Origin: Gammaproteobacteria bacterium
GTDB taxonomy: Bacteria > Pseudomonadota > Gammaproteobacteria > Methylococcales > DRLZ01
Length of the DNA: 50,617 bases
Assembly: GCA_022600935.1 (NCBI GenBank)
Contig: JAHZJL010000115.1
Coordinates: 1 to 50,617, forward strand
Reading direction: 5' to 3'
Shown piece by piece: positions 1-8,048 of this stretch (positions are counted from its first letter, which is position 1; each line of letters begins with the position of its first letter). Below the pieces are notes generated by a model that saw only the letters and a list, made by a program, of their open reading frames with translations, searched no databases and was not told where the DNA came from. Made by a program: the position numbers and the translations under genes.

Positions 1-1137
1 ATATATTCAATTATTCATTAATGAATGTAATTTTACATTTTCTAATTATAACATGGTCATGCGGGCATAGAAAATAAAATTTCATCGTATTAATATTTAA
101 ATAGACTAGTTAGATTTTAAAAATTACAGAAAAACCATCTCCAATCAAATATATTTTCGATTTTATTGTTTTATAGATTATATTTAGCAACTGTTACTAT
201 AGTAATTATTAATTTGAATTTAAGTTAATATTAATTCCATACATATTCAAATAGTTTATATAATGCGGATTCAACGCCGAAACACAATTCTACTAACCAT
301 GCGACCCCAAGTACATTATTGCCAAAAAATACAGTTTGAGGCGTGTTATAGTTTAGACTTTTCCGAGGTCGATTGTTGAGTTTGATCATGACGTCCTTAA
401 CCTGTTCATCGGTTATATTTTTAAAGCACCTCCCAAACAACCAATTAGTGTTTTCATTCAGTCCATGCTCCCAGGAAAGATAAGGGTGTGCAAAATAAAC
501 AGCTGCGTCGAGTTGCTCCGCCATACGTTCATGCCCGGTAAATTCATTTCAGTTATCCGCAGTAAGGTTTAGGTCTTTCCCAGATATGGCTTCAGTAACG
601 TAATAGTGAGACCCATGACCACATATGCATGTTTGCTATCAACCTTCTTGATTTAGGTGAACTTGGACACACAGTCCACTATCGTCTCCAAGGCCCCTTT
701 TTAGATTTTGACCAATGACAGTATCGATCTCCCAATCTCCTATGCGCTTTTTTTGTTCAACAAACACAGGCCGTTCATCAATACTGACTCGGTTTTTTGT
801 TTGACCGCGTTTATCTTTGGAGCCGTATTGCTTTTTTACGCTTTTTGTGGCTGTGCCGAAGGTGTTTATAGAGCGTTCGTCTTTGGCGCTTATCTGCCCG
901 GACATGCTGGAAAATCCGTTCAAGACTGATAGTAATGGCTTGTACAGGACTCCAAAACTAATCGAATTTTGGTTTCAATCAAGGTGATAACTTCCGTCGT
1001 CATTTTAATCACTTTGACGGCGTATTTCTTCGAGCGAGGATCTCGATATGAGCTTGTTTAGGGCGATAGCCTCGTTGTTCAGAATTGCGCTTCAGCTCTC
1101 GGCAAATTGTCGAAGTCGATACACCAACAATCCGGGC

Positions 1138-1143
1138 TATTTC
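1138..1143. repeat. Left target-site duplication of the IS5-family element
   Basis: TATTTC directly abuts the left inverted repeat and is matched by TATTTC at 2652-2657 next to the right one. Collapsing the two copies restores an open IS30 helix-turn-helix frame, which supports it as a true duplication. Confidence 0.75.
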
Positions 1144-1187
1144 GTTGTCCCTGAAAAAACGTGTTTACCGATCCAGGCCGGGGCTGC

Positions 1188-2531
1188 TCAAGCCAAAATC
1201 ACCTGAATCTTGTCAATTGGACCCCAAAGCAACCTGAGCATTCTCCAGAATTCAGGCCAAAAAATCCGCAAGGTGCGGAGGATTAACCGAATGTTGTGGC
1301 CAGCGCCACAGAGAATGGCATGTAGCGCATCACCGAGTTCGCCTTTCAGATGATTTCGACCTAATAATCCATCGTTTTTCATGTGTCCGATGACCGGCTC
1401 AATCGCATTTCTGCGTTTTAATGCCCGTTTCAGGCGCCGGGTATTGATGCCACGTTTCTGTCTGGCTCTGTAACTGTTGACACCTTCAATGTCGACACCA
1501 CGATAGCCCAGATCAGTAAAGGCTTCCTCTGGTTTCACATCACTGACAATCTCTGCTTGTTCCAAACAGGAGTCCAGGGTGTGACCGTCATACGGGTTAC
1601 CTGGGAAGCTCCGAGCGCCCAGAACAAAGTTGCTTTGATTGGTGACTGTAATCCCAACTTTGACACCAAATTCATAGCGCTTGTGGACTTTGCCTTTGCT
1701 GATACACTCGACCTCAGGCGCATGAAAGCTGTAGATTTTCTGTTTGTCTTCACGCTTCTGGTCCAAAATACGGCGTGTGGTGTCCAGAACAGGTTGCAGC
1801 TCCAATCGAACATCGATGGGTTGTTTCGGTAACTGGCGTTCCAGGTCACGGTACACCCGACCCACAACGGTCTTCAGCTTTTTCAGTGCACGCCGTTTAC
1901 GCTTCATTTGTTTGGCGTGGTTGTAGCGATTCACCTGAAACAGCAAGCGTGGCGCAACCCGATTGTAATTTTGACGCAAATCAATGGAATGAGTGTTAGC
2001 CTGCCGCACCAGATGTTGGCGACAGCGTTCGTACAGTTTGCCATCTGTTGGGTCGGTGATGGCTTTCTCTTGAACGGTCGTGTCAACCGTGACGGATGTC
2101 ATGTCGGACCGTTTCACAGTGTTGGTTTTCACCCCAGCCTGAACGGTTATCGATAACATCCACTCACAGTCTTCCTCACCAATGCGCTGACGCCATTTGG
2201 TCAATGAGGTCGGATGGCACGGTAACTCATGCTGGAAATACTCTGCACCACAGAACAACTGCCAGTAGGGATTCTCAACCCAGCGCTCGACAACGGCTTC
2301 ATCAGATAACCCAAAGGCATGTTTCAGGTAATGTAGCCCGGCAACCAATCGAGTCGGGAGTGCAGGCGCACCGTTAACAGGCTCAAAAAACTGACCAAAC
2401 TCACTATCCAGTGTCTTCCAGTCGATTACCGTGGCAAGTAACACCAGTTCGTGGCGTTGATTGAGAAAATCGACAAGGCGGGTGTTAAACAAATCGGTCT
2501 GGCCGCTGGGTTCCTGATATTTTGGCTTCAT
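1188..2531 (-). CDS. IS5-family transposase (DDE type)
   Basis: This is a full-length transposase of 447 residues with an N-terminal DUF772-like region (residues about 20-125) and a C-terminal DDE RNase H-fold domain. Likely catalytic residues are D150 in SVTVDTTV, D340 in FTDLGYRG and E378 in NAIEPVIGHMK. The tail GELGDALHAILCGAGHN is typical of this IS5 subgroup. A long basic stretch (KQMKRKRRALKKLK) lies between the first and second Asp. No internal stop or frameshift is visible, so the enzyme may still be active, unlike the IS30 gene it interrupted. The start at 2531 lies just after the hairpin-forming leader at 2546-2584. Confidence 0.93.
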   Translation of the reverse strand: MKPKYQEPSGQTDLFNTRLVDFLNQRHELVLLATVIDWKTLDSEFGQFFEPVNGAPALPTRLVAGLHYLKHAFGLSDEAVVERWVENPYWQLFCGAEYFQHELPCHPTSLTKWRQRIGEEDCEWMLSITVQAGVKTNTVKRSDMTSVTVDTTVQEKAITDPTDGKLYERCRQHLVRQANTHSIDLRQNYNRVAPRLLFQVNRYNHAKQMKRKRRALKKLKTVVGRVYRDLERQLPKQPIDVRLELQPVLDTTRRILDQKREDKQKIYSFHAPEVECISKGKVHKRYEFGVKVGITVTNQSNFVLGARSFPGNPYDGHTLDSCLEQAEIVSDVKPEEAFTDLGYRGVDIEGVNSYRARQKRGINTRRLKRALKRRNAIEPVIGHMKNDGLLGRNHLKGELGDALHAILCGAGHNIRLILRTLRIFWPEFWRMLRLLWGPIDKIQVILA

Positions 2532-2545
2532 TCTTTGGAATTTAT

Positions 2546-2584
2546 TTGCAAGAAACTAAGGTTTATTTTACCAGTTTCTTGCAA
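2546..2584. repeat. Perfect 12-bp inverted repeat in the IS leader
   Basis: TTGCAAGAAACT (2546-2557) and AGTTTCTTGCAA (2573-2584) are exact reverse complements separated by 15 bases. The repeat sits 15 bases upstream of the transposase start codon and inside the right inverted end of the element. It could form a transcript hairpin or be a protein-binding site limiting transposase expression; this role is inferred. Confidence 0.75.
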
Positions 2585-2651
2585 TTTATTCCCGGGTTAA
2601 TTTCAGTATTCTTTCATTTTTTCAATGGGTTAATGTATTTTCAGGGGCGAC

Positions 2652-2657
2652 TATTTC
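2652..2657. repeat. Right target-site duplication of the IS5-family element
   Basis: This is the second copy of TATTTC, directly outside the right inverted repeat. It lies inside the N-terminal fragment of the IS30 transposase pseudogene. Confidence 0.75.
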
Positions 2658-2735
2658 GTCCTGAGCTTTTTTTGCTTTCTTCAAGACTTCAATCTGATAG
2701 CGTTGTACTTAAGTCAGCTGACTCTATGTGTTCAT

Positions 2736-3222
2736 ATGATTCCTCATTTTTGGTTGGATTGAAAAAGTTTGAATTATAGTTCAGCTGATTCTTTCAATTC
2801 TATTAAAATGAATTGCACTGATAAGTTGAATCTAAGAAATATTTTTAAAATTATTAAAATGGATTTTAAATTTAGCCATTAAATGTATACAGTATTTAAG
2901 AGATAAAATTTGTCAAATCCTGTAAACAAAGATTCAACCTTACCACTATTTTGTCATTCGCAATTTTTTGATTGACACATTCAGGCAACAACTCAAGAAT
3001 TAAAACTCCAATTTGTAGTATAAAATTGTTTGTTAATCGAAAATATGCTAGTTGTTATCTTACACTGTTATGGGGTCAATAAGGCGGGAACAAGTCGGAA
3101 AGGTTCTGGGGGGGATTAATCTATCAATTATGCAACCAGTAACTTCTAATTTTCGGGTACCGACCTGTGAAACAATGCTACAGGCCGGTTATAATTTGTT
3201 GTCATGATTAAAAAGATCAGCA
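2736..3222. other. Intergenic region, 487 bases, AT-rich
   Basis: No plausible gene is seen. The stretch is AT-rich up to about 3060, then less so. Near its right end, ACCGACCTGT (3159-3168) and ACAGGCCGGT (3180-3189) form an imperfect hairpin with one mismatch, 3' of the small ORF at 3223-3420. No strong T-run follows on either strand, so it is at best a weak terminator. Confidence 0.6.
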
Positions 3223-3420
3223 TCAGTTTATTTGATCTTCTGTATCTTCTAGAATACTCATATCCAGAATTTCCAAATCCAGCAGATCGATTTGCAGGTG
3301 ATTAAAAGCTTCCTGCTCGTCACAGAAGGAATCGATACTGAATTCCATATCGGTGAAAGTTTCGTTATAGCTGTCAGTCGAATATCCGCTGTTGTCAATA
3401 AATGTATCTTGATAATGCAT
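3223..3420 (-). CDS. Small acidic protein of unknown function
   Basis: The predicted product has 65 residues, starts MHYQDTFIDN and ends LEDTEDQIN. It is strongly acidic, has one Cys (in SIDSFCDEQEAF) and hydrophobic residues spaced among acids in its second half (LDLEILDMSILED), which could form an amphipathic helix. There is no signal peptide or membrane segment. ATG at 3420 is preferred over GTG at 3429 because a good ribosome site (AGAGG) lies 8 bases upstream of the ATG and overlaps the GTG. I do not recognise a family. It stands alone between the IS remnants and the BrkB-type gene. Its ribosome site and low-complexity-free composition argue for a real gene, but it is short and could be spurious. 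A leader-like peptide or a regulatory protein are both possible. Confidence 0.5.
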   Translation of the reverse strand: MHYQDTFIDNSGYSTDSYNETFTDMEFSIDSFCDEQEAFNHLQIDLLDLEILDMSILEDTEDQIN

Positions 3421-3587
3421 TACAGGCACCTCTTTTCTAACTGTGAAGTAACAGCTGCTGTTGCAGCGCTTACCCCTTATAAACGCACAGTCAGGAGAGT
3501 TTACCTGTGTTTTATGGCGTGAATATTACACATGTATGCTGTGAAAATTTACATGCCATATCTGAGATTTTTTGCTATTTGGTCGTG

Positions 3588-4877
3588 TTAAAAGTCCCTG
3601 ATTAAATGATCGTCCTTGTATTGATTGATTCTGGTTATCTGTTGATCACTTTTAGTTCCTGGAACCACGTTTTGGCCTGAAGTTTCAAGAGCTTCTTTGA
3701 CGCTGGCGATACTGATTTTGTTGATATCGCGCCCGGGTTGAAAGCAGACTTCTTCGTTATCATCTGCATTTAATGCAACCGCAAGCCCGCAATCCTCCAA
3801 CGCTGAAAGACTGGATTGTACGATTGAAACAGGGAGTTGCAATTCACTGGCAATGGTCACAGTATCAGGTGCTTGCTGTCCATTTGAAAAGCGCGAGATG
3901 ATGGCATGAAGCACTTGAACTGCAATGGATTTTTTTAAAGCAAAACTTAAATTGGAAAATTTCTTGTTATGTCGGTAACTTTCAAAATTATGAACAAAAA
4001 ATGCGATTTCACAACCAAACAGAACAACCATCCATCCAATCTGTAACCAGATTAAAAATAATGGTAACGCGGCAAAACTGCCATAAATCGCATTGTAACT
4101 GGATACACCGATTTGCAGACTTAAATACGCGGATTGCACCATTTGATACAGTATCGCAGTGACAATTCCTGCGATCACACCTGCTTTTATTGACACTTTC
4201 TGATTGGGCATAAACAGAAAAATAAACGTAAACAGCAAGGACAGAATCAGCAATGGCGTGAAACCCATTGCAAACAATACCAGTTTAGTACCAAATTCAG
4301 GCAGTTGTATAACCTCAATCAGCCAGGTTATTTTAGTTTTAATAAACACATTGATACTGCTGGACGCGATCATCAATACCGGGGCCAACATCATCAAAGA
4401 CAGGTAATCGCTCAGTTTACGTGCCAGTGGTCTGTCTTTATGAATTTTCCAGATAAAGTTGAATGATTCTTCGATATTTCCTATCACTTTGATCACAGAC
4501 CAGAACAACACAATGATACCAATCCCAGCCACCACACCGCCTTTGGTATTGGCTAACATGTTCTGGGAAAATTCGATAACCTGAAGCATCATGGTGTCAT
4601 GCTCAGATGCCTGTTCAAGTAAACGTTCTTCAAGTTTTTTCTCGAACCCGAAGCCTTTGGCGACACCGAACAACAAGGCAATCACAGGCACAATTGACAG
4701 TAATGTATATAAGGTTAGAGCAGATGCCCGTAGTGGACAATCGTCTTTTTTGAATCCCTGAATTGAGAGTAAGATGACTTTCAGCAGGTTAACGCCAAAA
4801 CGCTGCTGAACCGATAAATCCTTATCTGACAATAACCAGATATCTTCCTGTACAAAACGTGAGAGCTGAGAACCCAT
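3588..4877 (-). CDS. YihY/virulence factor BrkB family inner-membrane protein
   Basis: This 429-residue protein has the YihY/BrkB layout: an N-terminal cytoplasmic stretch, then the signature region RASALTLYTLLSIVPVIALL (about residues 50-70) and about six membrane segments up to residue 300, including GVVAGIGIIVLFWSVIKVI and FAALPLFLIWLQIGWMVVLFGCEIAFF. A C-terminal cytoplasmic extension of about 120 residues has a winged-helix feel (VTIASELQLPVSIVQSSLSALEDCGL). The family was once annotated as ribonuclease BN, which is not supported; its transport or export role remains unclear. It is transcribed from the minus strand downstream of gcvP but with a 148-base gap, so it probably has its own promoter. 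A 14-bp palindrome lies 33 bases upstream of its start. Confidence 0.9.
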   Translation of the reverse strand: MGSQLSRFVQEDIWLLSDKDLSVQQRFGVNLLKVILLSIQGFKKDDCPLRASALTLYTLLSIVPVIALLFGVAKGFGFEKKLEERLLEQASEHDTMMLQVIEFSQNMLANTKGGVVAGIGIIVLFWSVIKVIGNIEESFNFIWKIHKDRPLARKLSDYLSLMMLAPVLMIASSSINVFIKTKITWLIEVIQLPEFGTKLVLFAMGFTPLLILSLLFTFIFLFMPNQKVSIKAGVIAGIVTAILYQMVQSAYLSLQIGVSSYNAIYGSFAALPLFLIWLQIGWMVVLFGCEIAFFVHNFESYRHNKKFSNLSFALKKSIAVQVLHAIISRFSNGQQAPDTVTIASELQLPVSIVQSSLSALEDCGLAVALNADDNEEVCFQPGRDINKISIASVKEALETSGQNVVPGTKSDQQITRINQYKDDHLIRDF

Positions 4878-4909
4878 AAATTGGTACGCTTTTGTTTTAT
4901 CTGAAAATC

Positions 4910-4923
4910 ACAGACCTGTCTGT
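4910..4923. promoter_or_regulatory. 14-bp palindrome upstream of the BrkB-type gene
   Basis: ACAGACCTGTCTGT is a near-perfect dyad (ACAGAC, two bases, GTCTGT) between the gcvP stop and the brkB-like start. It could be an operator or the short stem of a weak gcvP terminator. The sequence does not decide between these. Confidence 0.4.
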
Positions 4924-5025
4924 AAAATGGTTATAATCTGGAGCAGTATTTGATTGAACCAGATTGCTTGCTTTCAGACAACTGTTTTTTTATACAAGTC
5001 TGTGAATTATCAGTGTTTAAATGCT

Positions 5026-7929
5026 TCAACTCTGGTTTTGATAAGCGTCCATTGGTGCACATGAGCAGTGCAAATGTCTATCCCCATACGCATTATCAAT
5101 GCGAGCGACAGGTGGCCAGTACTTGTCTTCGCGAATATCCTGGAGAGGATAAAATGCCTGTTTCCGTGAGTAGGGAAACGGCCAGAATTCGTCCAGTAAC
5201 AGTTCATGAGTATGAGGCGCATTGACCAATAGATTATTTTTCAGGTCAGCTTCACCGGTTTCTATTGCCTTAATTTCTTCCCGAATAGCAATCAGAGCAT
5301 TACAAAAGCGGTCAATTTCACGCTTGTTTTCGCTCTCAGTCGGTTCGATCATCATGGTTTCAGCAACTGGAAACGAAACCGTTGGCGCATGAAACCCAAA
5401 GTCAATCAGGCGTTTGGCGATATCGTCTACAGTGATTCCTGTGCGCTTTTTAATCTCTCGCAGATCAATGATGCATTCATGAGCAACCATATCATTCTTG
5501 CCTGTATACAATATCGGGTAATATGTTTGAAGGCGTTTGACAATATAGTTGGCATTGAGGATAGCAACCTGGGTGGCGCGTTTCAAACCACTGGCACGCA
5601 TCATGGCAATATATGCCCAGGAAACTGTCAGAATGCTTGCAGAACTCCAGGGTGCTGCAGCTATGGTTCCGATTGTTTTCTGTTTTCCGGCTGCCGGATT
5701 TACACCTTCAACAACCGGGTGATCCGGTAAAAACGGTGCAAGATGGGATTTGACCCCAATCGGACCCATGCCAGGCCCGCCTCCCCCATGTGGAATGCTG
5801 AAGGTTTTGTGCAGGTTAATATGCGCAACATCAGCACCCAGCAAACCCGGCTGACATAAACCAACCAGAGCATTGAAATTTGCTCCATCCAGATACACCT
5901 GTCCACCTGCTTCATGTACCATATCGCAGATGGTACAAAACGCCTCTTCAAATACCCCGTGGGTTGATGGGTACGTGATCATTAATGCCGCAAGATTGCT
6001 GCCAAATTCCAGCAGTTTGTGTTGCAGATCCTCTACACTGATATTACCGCAATCGTCACATGAGACAACGACAACTTGCAATCCGGCCAGGATAGCACTG
6101 GCAGGGTTGGTTCCATGCGCGGAAGCTGGAATCAGGCAGATGTTTCTGTGACCTTGCTGCCTGATCTGATGGAAGCGTTTGATGACCAGTAGTCCGGCAT
6201 ATTCACCTTGTGATCCGGCATTGGGTTGCAACGAGAACGCATTGAATCCGGTCAGACCGCATAACATCACTTCCAGCTCTTCAAACAACTGCTGGTAGCC
6301 TTGCGCCTGTTCCAGAGGAGCAAACGGGTGCATGGCACTGAATTCATATCTGGACAGCGCTTGCAGCTCGGTTGCTGCATTAAGCTTCATGGTACACGAG
6401 CCCAGAGCAATCATGGATCGATCGAGAGCGATATCCCGACGTGCCAGCCAGCGCATATAACGCATCATTTCAGTTTCACAATGATACATTTCAAACACAG
6501 GATGAGTCAGAAACAGACTGGAACGTTTCAATGATTGAGGGATCGTATCGCTGACACGTTGATCCAGTTCACTGAGTTTAAAATCAGTCTGAGAACAAAA
6601 CACTTTCAGCAAAGCGCGGATATCATTACGTCCTGTGGTTTCATCCAGTGCAATCCCCAGCCTGTCGGCATCAACGATGCGTAAATTGATTCCAGCTTCC
6701 CTGGCCTTGGCAGCAATGCGTCTGGCTTGACCCGGCGCGTGAACAGTCAAGGTGTCAAAGAAAATTCGATTTTGAATGGAATACCCAGACTCCTGTAATG
6801 CAAGCGCGGTAATCTGGGTCAAGCGGCGAACCCTGTTTGCAATCAACCTCAAGCCTTTGGCTCCATGATAAATCGCATAAAAACCCGAGATTACTGCCAG
6901 CAAGGCTTGCGATGTGCAAATATTCGATGTCGCCTTATCACGCCGTATATGTTGTTCTCTGGTTTGCAGTGCCATACGAAAAGCGGGTTTGCCAGACTTA
7001 TCTTTGGACAATCCAATGATACGTCCCGGCACAGCACGCTTGTGCCTATCGTGGGTCGCAAAAAATGCTGCATGCGGACCACCATAACCCATCGGTACCC
7101 CAAACCGTTGTGCACTGCCGACAACAATATCTGCACCCTGCTCACCCGGCGGTTTCAGTAACACCAGGCTTAATAAGTCTGCCGCAACTGTTAGGCAAGC
7201 TTGATGCGAATGCAAGCGATCGGCGACTGGTTGCAAGGGGTTGACTTCACCACTGGATCCGGGATATTGAACCAGCGCTCCAAATACAGATTGAGTATCC
7301 AGATCATCGCTCCAGGGATTACCAATGATGATTGTATACCCCAGATTTTCTGCTCGGGTTCTAACTACGGCAATAGTTTGGGGATGGCAATCCTGATCGA
7401 CAAAATACATTGAGGATGATTTGCTGGTGATTCGCTTGCTCATGGTCATGGCTTCAGCAGCAGCTGTCGCTTCATCCAGCATGGATGCATTAGCCAGTTC
7501 CATCGCTGTCAGATCCATAATCATTTGCTGAAAATTACTCAGTGCTTCAAGACGACCCTGGCTGACCTCTGCCTGATAGGGCGTATAAGCGGTATACCAA
7601 CCTGGGTTTTCCAATACATTTCGCTTGATCACCGCTGGCGTAATGGTGTTGTAATACCCCATGCCGATCATGGAGGTGTACACCTTGTTGCGTTTTCTCA
7701 TCTTGCGCATATAGGTGTTGACGGCTTGTTCACTGAAATTCGATTGCAAAGCCGATGACTGCCCACTCAAAATATTGTCAGGGAAGACTGTTTCAATCAG
7801 TTCTTCAAGTGAATCAAGTTCAAGATACTGAAGAGTCTCCTTGATTTGAGCAGAATTGGAACCGATGTGACGACGAATGAAATCGCCTCGCTGTTCAAAT
7901 TCTTCCAGAGATAAATGTGTGTCAGGCAC
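5026..7929 (-). CDS. gcvP: Glycine dehydrogenase (decarboxylating), P-protein
   Basis: This is the pyridoxal-phosphate P-protein of the glycine cleavage system. It decarboxylates glycine and passes the aminomethyl group to lipoyl-GcvH. It is the long single-chain type with both halves fused. The PLP lysine lies in the motif NLHKTFSIPHGGGGPG in the C-terminal half, and the N-terminal half has the typical GMGYYNTITPAVI and YTPYQAEVSQGRLE. The start is set at GTG 7929 (967 residues), because a perfect AGGAGG lies 6 bases upstream (7936-7941). An upstream in-frame ATG at 7956 would place this ribosome site inside the coding region and has none of its own. gcvT lies 119 bases upstream on the same strand. 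gcvH, usually between or next to them, is absent from the window. Confidence 0.95.
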   Translation of the reverse strand: MPDTHLSLEEFEQRGDFIRRHIGSNSAQIKETLQYLELDSLEELIETVFPDNILSGQSSALQSNFSEQAVNTYMRKMRKRNKVYTSMIGMGYYNTITPAVIKRNVLENPGWYTAYTPYQAEVSQGRLEALSNFQQMIMDLTAMELANASMLDEATAAAEAMTMSKRITSKSSSMYFVDQDCHPQTIAVVRTRAENLGYTIIIGNPWSDDLDTQSVFGALVQYPGSSGEVNPLQPVADRLHSHQACLTVAADLLSLVLLKPPGEQGADIVVGSAQRFGVPMGYGGPHAAFFATHDRHKRAVPGRIIGLSKDKSGKPAFRMALQTREQHIRRDKATSNICTSQALLAVISGFYAIYHGAKGLRLIANRVRRLTQITALALQESGYSIQNRIFFDTLTVHAPGQARRIAAKAREAGINLRIVDADRLGIALDETTGRNDIRALLKVFCSQTDFKLSELDQRVSDTIPQSLKRSSLFLTHPVFEMYHCETEMMRYMRWLARRDIALDRSMIALGSCTMKLNAATELQALSRYEFSAMHPFAPLEQAQGYQQLFEELEVMLCGLTGFNAFSLQPNAGSQGEYAGLLVIKRFHQIRQQGHRNICLIPASAHGTNPASAILAGLQVVVVSCDDCGNISVEDLQHKLLEFGSNLAALMITYPSTHGVFEEAFCTICDMVHEAGGQVYLDGANFNALVGLCQPGLLGADVAHINLHKTFSIPHGGGGPGMGPIGVKSHLAPFLPDHPVVEGVNPAAGKQKTIGTIAAAPWSSASILTVSWAYIAMMRASGLKRATQVAILNANYIVKRLQTYYPILYTGKNDMVAHECIIDLREIKKRTGITVDDIAKRLIDFGFHAPTVSFPVAETMMIEPTESENKREIDRFCNALIAIREEIKAIETGEADLKNNLLVNAPHTHELLLDEFWPFPYSRKQAFYPLQDIREDKYWPPVARIDNAYGDRHLHCSCAPMDAYQNQS

Positions 7930-7935
7930 AACAAC

Positions 7936-7941
7936 CCTCCT
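7936..7941 (-). promoter_or_regulatory. Ribosome binding site deciding the gcvP start
   Basis: AGGAGG on the minus strand is followed after 6 bases by GTG (7929). It lies within the longer ORF that begins at ATG 7956 and argues for the shorter GTG-started protein. Confidence 0.7.
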
Positions 7942-8048
7942 GAATTGAAAATTCATGCATTTACAATCATCCGATTGAGCTGATAATCATGACACTGATT
8001 ATTTTACTGTTGTCATTAAAAAACAAATAACTGGTTAAGGGTTAAGCA

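Larger units (their letters stand above)
1144..2651 (-). mobile_element. IS5-family insertion sequence, apparently complete
   Basis: The element is about 1508 bp with imperfect terminal inverted repeats. The left end begins GTTGTCCCTGAAAAAAC (1144-1160). The right end, read inward on the minus strand from 2651, begins GTCGCCCCTGAAAATAC. They match at 14 of 17 positions. Direct repeats TATTTC flank it at 1138-1143 and 2652-2657. The identical stretch can be extended to nine bases (ctatttcgt, 1137-1145 and 2651-2659) by overlapping the ends, so the exact duplication length is ambiguous between 6 and 9. It carries a single transposase gene on the minus strand. The family name rests on the transposase; I cannot assign a named IS. 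Confidence 0.85.
231..2735 (-). pseudogene. IS30-family transposase, decayed and split by an IS insertion
   Basis: Fragments of one IS30-type transposase can be read in order on the minus strand. The N-terminus (2735 to 2652) contains QRYQIEVLKKAKKAQDEI. After the inserted element, 1137 downward continues in the same frame with ARIVGVSTSTICRELKRN, the helix-turn-helix. Positions 923-639 give NRVSIDERP and RIGDWEIDTVIG, and 560-231 give ADN, NEFTGHE, YFAHPYLSWEHGLNENTN and LNNRPRKSLNY, all hallmark IS30 DDE-domain motifs. Stops interrupt the frame at codons 4 and 9 and again between ADN and NEF. At least two frameshifts lie between 1010 and 640. The gene cannot be functional. When the IS5-family element and one copy of the target duplication are removed, the reading frame rejoins exactly at the helix-turn-helix, so the element inserted into this gene. 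Confidence 0.9.

Noticed and set aside
1-230. Gene or terminal repeat of the IS30 element at the left edge
   Set aside because: The stretch is very AT-rich. I saw a 14-bp palindrome ATTCATTAATGAAT at 13-26 but no matching inverted end at the other side of the IS30 gene and no ORF.
708-929. Plus-strand ORF of 73 codons
   Set aside because: It is antisense to the IS30 transposase fragment with RIGDWEIDTVIG and has no support.
3223-3420. The small acidic ORF as lasso-peptide precursor for the Cys-less AsnB homologue
   Set aside because: The two genes are 44 kb apart, there is no B-type protease or leader-binding gene nearby, and the peptide lacks a recognisable leader/core pattern.
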